NCBI GenBank assembly: GCA_943737045.1
Contig: CALSFV010000087.1
Coordinates: forward strand, 328,383 to 392,382
Direction of reading: 5' to 3'
DNA: 64,000 nt
DNA from: Parapristionchus giblindavisi
Lineage: Eukaryota; Nematoda; Chromadorea; Rhabditida; Diplogasteridae
Numbering within the stretch: position 1 is the first letter of the stretch; every line of letters begins with the position of its first letter. Below, in pieces: positions 60,855 through 64,000 of the stretch. A program made the position numbers and the translations under genes. The notes under the pieces are model-generated. The model made no database searches. It saw nothing but the letters and a program-made list of their open reading frames with translations, and had not been told where the DNA came from.

Positions 60855-63800
60855 ATTGTTTTCCTTGGTTTCATTTCCAGTTTAAACGTTTCCGGGTAAT
60901 AGTATCTGTAAGAGATGAGTCAATTCAAAATCATAGATCGAAGTCAAATTATAGTTTGTTTGTGAGCAAATACATGGCGACGTTGTGAACTTTGGTGATG
61001 TAGAAGAATAAAGTAAATTCTGATGAAGGAATAAGTAACTGTTACTTCACATCCAATTTATTCAATTACAAGAAACAAGAACGGAAATTCGAAGAAGTTC
61101 CAGAAGATTCGTGCGCGACAGAATGAATTGGATCTTTGTTCTTTTCCGGGTTACGCTTGAATAGAGAGAGAGATAAGGATATAGATCGTTGTTTTTGAGG
61201 AACAGCTAATAGCATGACTGAACATCCGGCATTGAGAGAGTAAAGAGGGTCGTAAAAATGAAAAATGAACTGAGGAAAGAAATGGAAAGATTATAGAGAT
61301 TGATAGATTTACTCAATTCATTTTACCATAATAAAAATTCAAAGCAGCAAATTGAGATCGTATTATTATTATATCAATCAAATAAAAGGAAAATCGAAAG
61401 ACAGGCATTTTAAATGCAAGAATAAAATCTTTTCGACTTGTTAATATTTTCTCTTCATTTCGCACATTATTTCGTAGTTTATGATGAATGTAAATTCTAT
61501 AGGGTATGCTAGTAGGAACGAATAAAAGAACCACCCGTCATATTGATTCATTTTTATGACGTAAGTGAATCAAAGTCAGTTCTTATGTCAACTCTTTGCT
61601 TGCTACTATGCAAATACTTGTAGATGCTCCCGAGAGATGAGTAAAATGAGTTCATATATGGGAATGAGAGGAAGAGCGGCAGTGAAATGACACTCTCAGA
61701 GAAAAATTACGCCATACTGAATAACTGGCCATGCTGACATAATGATTTTGGAATAAAAATTGCTTGATGTGATATTTTGCGGTCAAATTATATTTGGACG
61801 GTGGACACGAAGTGAAAAGCTATAACTGTGTTCCATTGTACAGTGATATAGTACAGAAATCATGATTTAGGAACGGGTGATAGACCAGAGAGAGTTAGTG
61901 AGAATGGTACAGACAGTATGACTGCACAGAGGGAGAGAGAGATGTCAAGTATCTATTGTATCTCTCAATGGTCTCTGACTCATCTGACCGGAATGATTGA
62001 CTCTCAAATCAATTTGCCCTTACAAATACTAGTGATCACAACTAGACTCCATTTGGAAGTTTGAGAACACAAATGGAATATATTTACAGTGTGCATAAGA
62101 TACTGTACAAATGCACATCATAAATGGTTTACTGTAATAACATACACTATAAATGCTTCAAATGAAGGGAATACTGAGCTGGGGAAAAAATCCATAATGC
62201 AACAACAGTTAGCGAAATATGGATATGTCAATGCAATATATGGGACATAGAATTGCCCTTCACATTGCCTTTTGCATGGAGACAAATCCCATGGGGTCAG
62301 AACAAGAGATCGGACTGATTTGTCACAGACTAAAGGGGACCAGAAGAGATATGGAGTGGGAGAGGGAGAGTCAGAGGAAAGAGAGAGGGAGAGAGGGAGG
62401 GGCAAAGGATGAAGAAGGAGAGGGAGAGACGGACTAAAGAGAGATGGATAGTGGGAGAGATTGTAGGAAGTGATAGAGACATGAAGGATCCTTTTTGAAG
62501 TTGAATCCCTATGAAGTTGAGTTGGACACAATATGTTCAGATATATTCTTTGAAGTTACTTTTGTTAAAATGAAATCAATTGATCACACATAACGAAATA
62601 TATCTGAACGAAACTTATAGATGAGCATAATGGAAGATATCTGTAGATGTGATCGTCGGCTGTCAATAATAAGAGAGGATATCTGACTGGATGGACATAC
62701 TTGTTGGGGCTTGGCATTCTGTGAAAATATGGAAAGAGTCATAAAAAATTTAAAATTTTTATAATCTTGCTCGTTTCATGAGTGGTACCAATCGATTCCT
62801 CGTTCAATTCTAAGACTTTTTTTACTTCGTACATTTTTTTGTTAATCTTCGGTCTTAATTTGGAAAATGTTTTAAAAAAACATTAATAAATTCAATTTTT
62901 CTTTATATATTATGCACGTGTAAGATTCCGTATTTTTTTTCGCGCAGTCTCTCATTACACGTACACATACGCTTGTATATACCGTTTATGAGGGGGCCCG
63001 GTATATTGGAGAAGCAAAAAAACAAAAGAGTACTTGAATTGTGGTGTACTTACTTTAAGACGGCCGACTATCATCAGTGTCATTTCAAGACTTTGGCTTC
63101 TTGTTATCGTTGTCGATGATGATTGTTGTAATCTTCTACTGTAATACAAAACACTATCTGATTTGAGAGAATTCAACAACACGGATATTTTTTGGTATCG
63201 ACGAAAAATGGATTTTTCTGTTTTATGTATGATAATTACAGGCTCCATGAGTGTAGTTCAATGGTACTTGAAAATGCCTTCCAATTAAAAATTCGCTTCA
63301 GGGGATGACCAAACCACGGTTTCGCGACATTTCCTAAAAAGTTTATTTCGAATCAAATCGATTCGGGAGTGGGCGCATTCGAATCCTTGTCTCATTCTAA
63401 GAAACTATTGCCGAGGAGAGTTTTTGGATCAACGGACAACGAAGGCTGGAATTCGCGAATTTTCGAAAAAAAATTTACATTAAATTAATTATCACTATTT
63501 TCCCAAAGTACAGGTAATTTTTTTATTTGCTCAATATCTTCTACATATTATATTACACCTTCAGCTTCAAAATCATAATTTTTAAAAAATACTATAATTG
63601 TGAACGAATTAGCTTTGTAACGACAATCGTGAATTGTGGTGTGCCCGACGACGTTTCCTAATCGGTCAATGTGGCTTTTCGATAGTTTTAAACATATTTC
63701 ACCGCTGTTCTTGAGATGACTGAGCTATACGACTATTCCTCGTCTTCGTAGTGCAAATGTACCGTATACACACAATTATGAGCTTTTAACATGAGACAAA

Positions 63801-64000
63801 CAGAGACAACACATGAGACAAACACAAGCAATTATGATATGATCAAAATAACTTGAGAAATATGAAAATGAAAATGATACCTTCCTTGTCATATAAATAC
63901 CCAATGAAAGAGCGAAAAATCTAAATAAGATACACTTTTTCACAGTGGTCAGCACGACCAAAATGCACCATTATCTTCCAGTTCTTTCTGCTTTTTGGTA
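60855..64000. other. Upstream region of the LRR receptor, no confirmed gene
   Basis: Expected to hold the receptor promoter (minus strand). Contains a purine-rich GAGAGAGGGAGAG tract (62350-62450) and a repeat CCAATCGATTCCTCGT near 62789 shared with about 19711. A minus-strand candidate exon, about 63056-63140 (reads QSSSTTITRSQSLEMTL, donor GTAAGT), and a possible signal-peptide-like frame from 63961 (FRFFALSLGIYMTRK, donor GTATCA) may belong to a further gene beyond the window end; neither is established. Confidence 0.3.

Noticed and set aside
62118..62531. 137-residue Ser/Pro/Leu-rich frame
   Set aside because: Antisense of a GAGAGGGAGAG purine tract.
1..64000. CRISPR arrays, operons with ribosome binding sites, phage modules
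   Set aside because: The window is clearly eukaryotic with spliced genes; the repeats are transposons or tandem repeats.

Overview
This is a eukaryotic window with AT-rich introns, short exons with GT-AG junctions, and chemoreceptor genes of a nematode-specific type. The three paralogous serpentine receptors, the compact intron style and the many short GATCTTTGATCTTT motifs in introns all point to a free-living nematode, probably diplogastrid (Pristionchus-like). That genus guess is inference. The genes had to be assembled exon by exon by reading frame and splice phase, because most exons are shorter than 70 codons.

Layout. 198-4137 (+): the 3' two thirds of a peroxisomal acyl-CoA oxidase; its 5' end is outside the window. 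4138-7350: no convincing gene. 8305-11842 (+): a complete 6-phosphogluconate dehydrogenase in 13 exons, with possible in-frame upstream exons from 7353. 12490-12949 (-): fragments of a small unidentified gene. 13447-17774 (-): a small lysine-rich protein gene. Its largest intron holds an unidentified gene on the opposite strand (14063-16392, +).

Chemoreceptor block, 18944-40046: three 7TM receptors of the Srd-like type. A (18944-22419, +) and B (22995-30145, -) are tail to tail with identical exon lengths; C (36154-40046, -) has one extra intron. B carries 4.6 kb of nested palindromic elements in one intron. C carries a 1.45 kb terminal-inverted-repeat/tandem-repeat element in its extra intron. 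Between B and C lie a Mutator-like palindrome, another foldback element, and two broken non-LTR retrotransposon fragments meeting 3' end to 3' end.

LRR receptor, 42781-60854 (-): 23 exons join in phase into about 763 residues: signal peptide, leucine-rich repeats, an LRR C-terminal cap, the cysteine cluster typical of Toll ectodomains, more LRRs, a second cap, a Ser/Thr-rich stalk, one membrane segment and a tail of about 23 residues. No TIR domain is present. Its introns hold several palindromic elements.

The most unusual theme is the set of long palindromic (foldback) elements: at least eight, 0.1-2.6 kb, some nested, some sharing terminal motifs, two with tRNA-promoter-like sequence at their unpaired centre. 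The metabolic genes are housekeeping enzymes; nothing suggests that they work together with the receptors.
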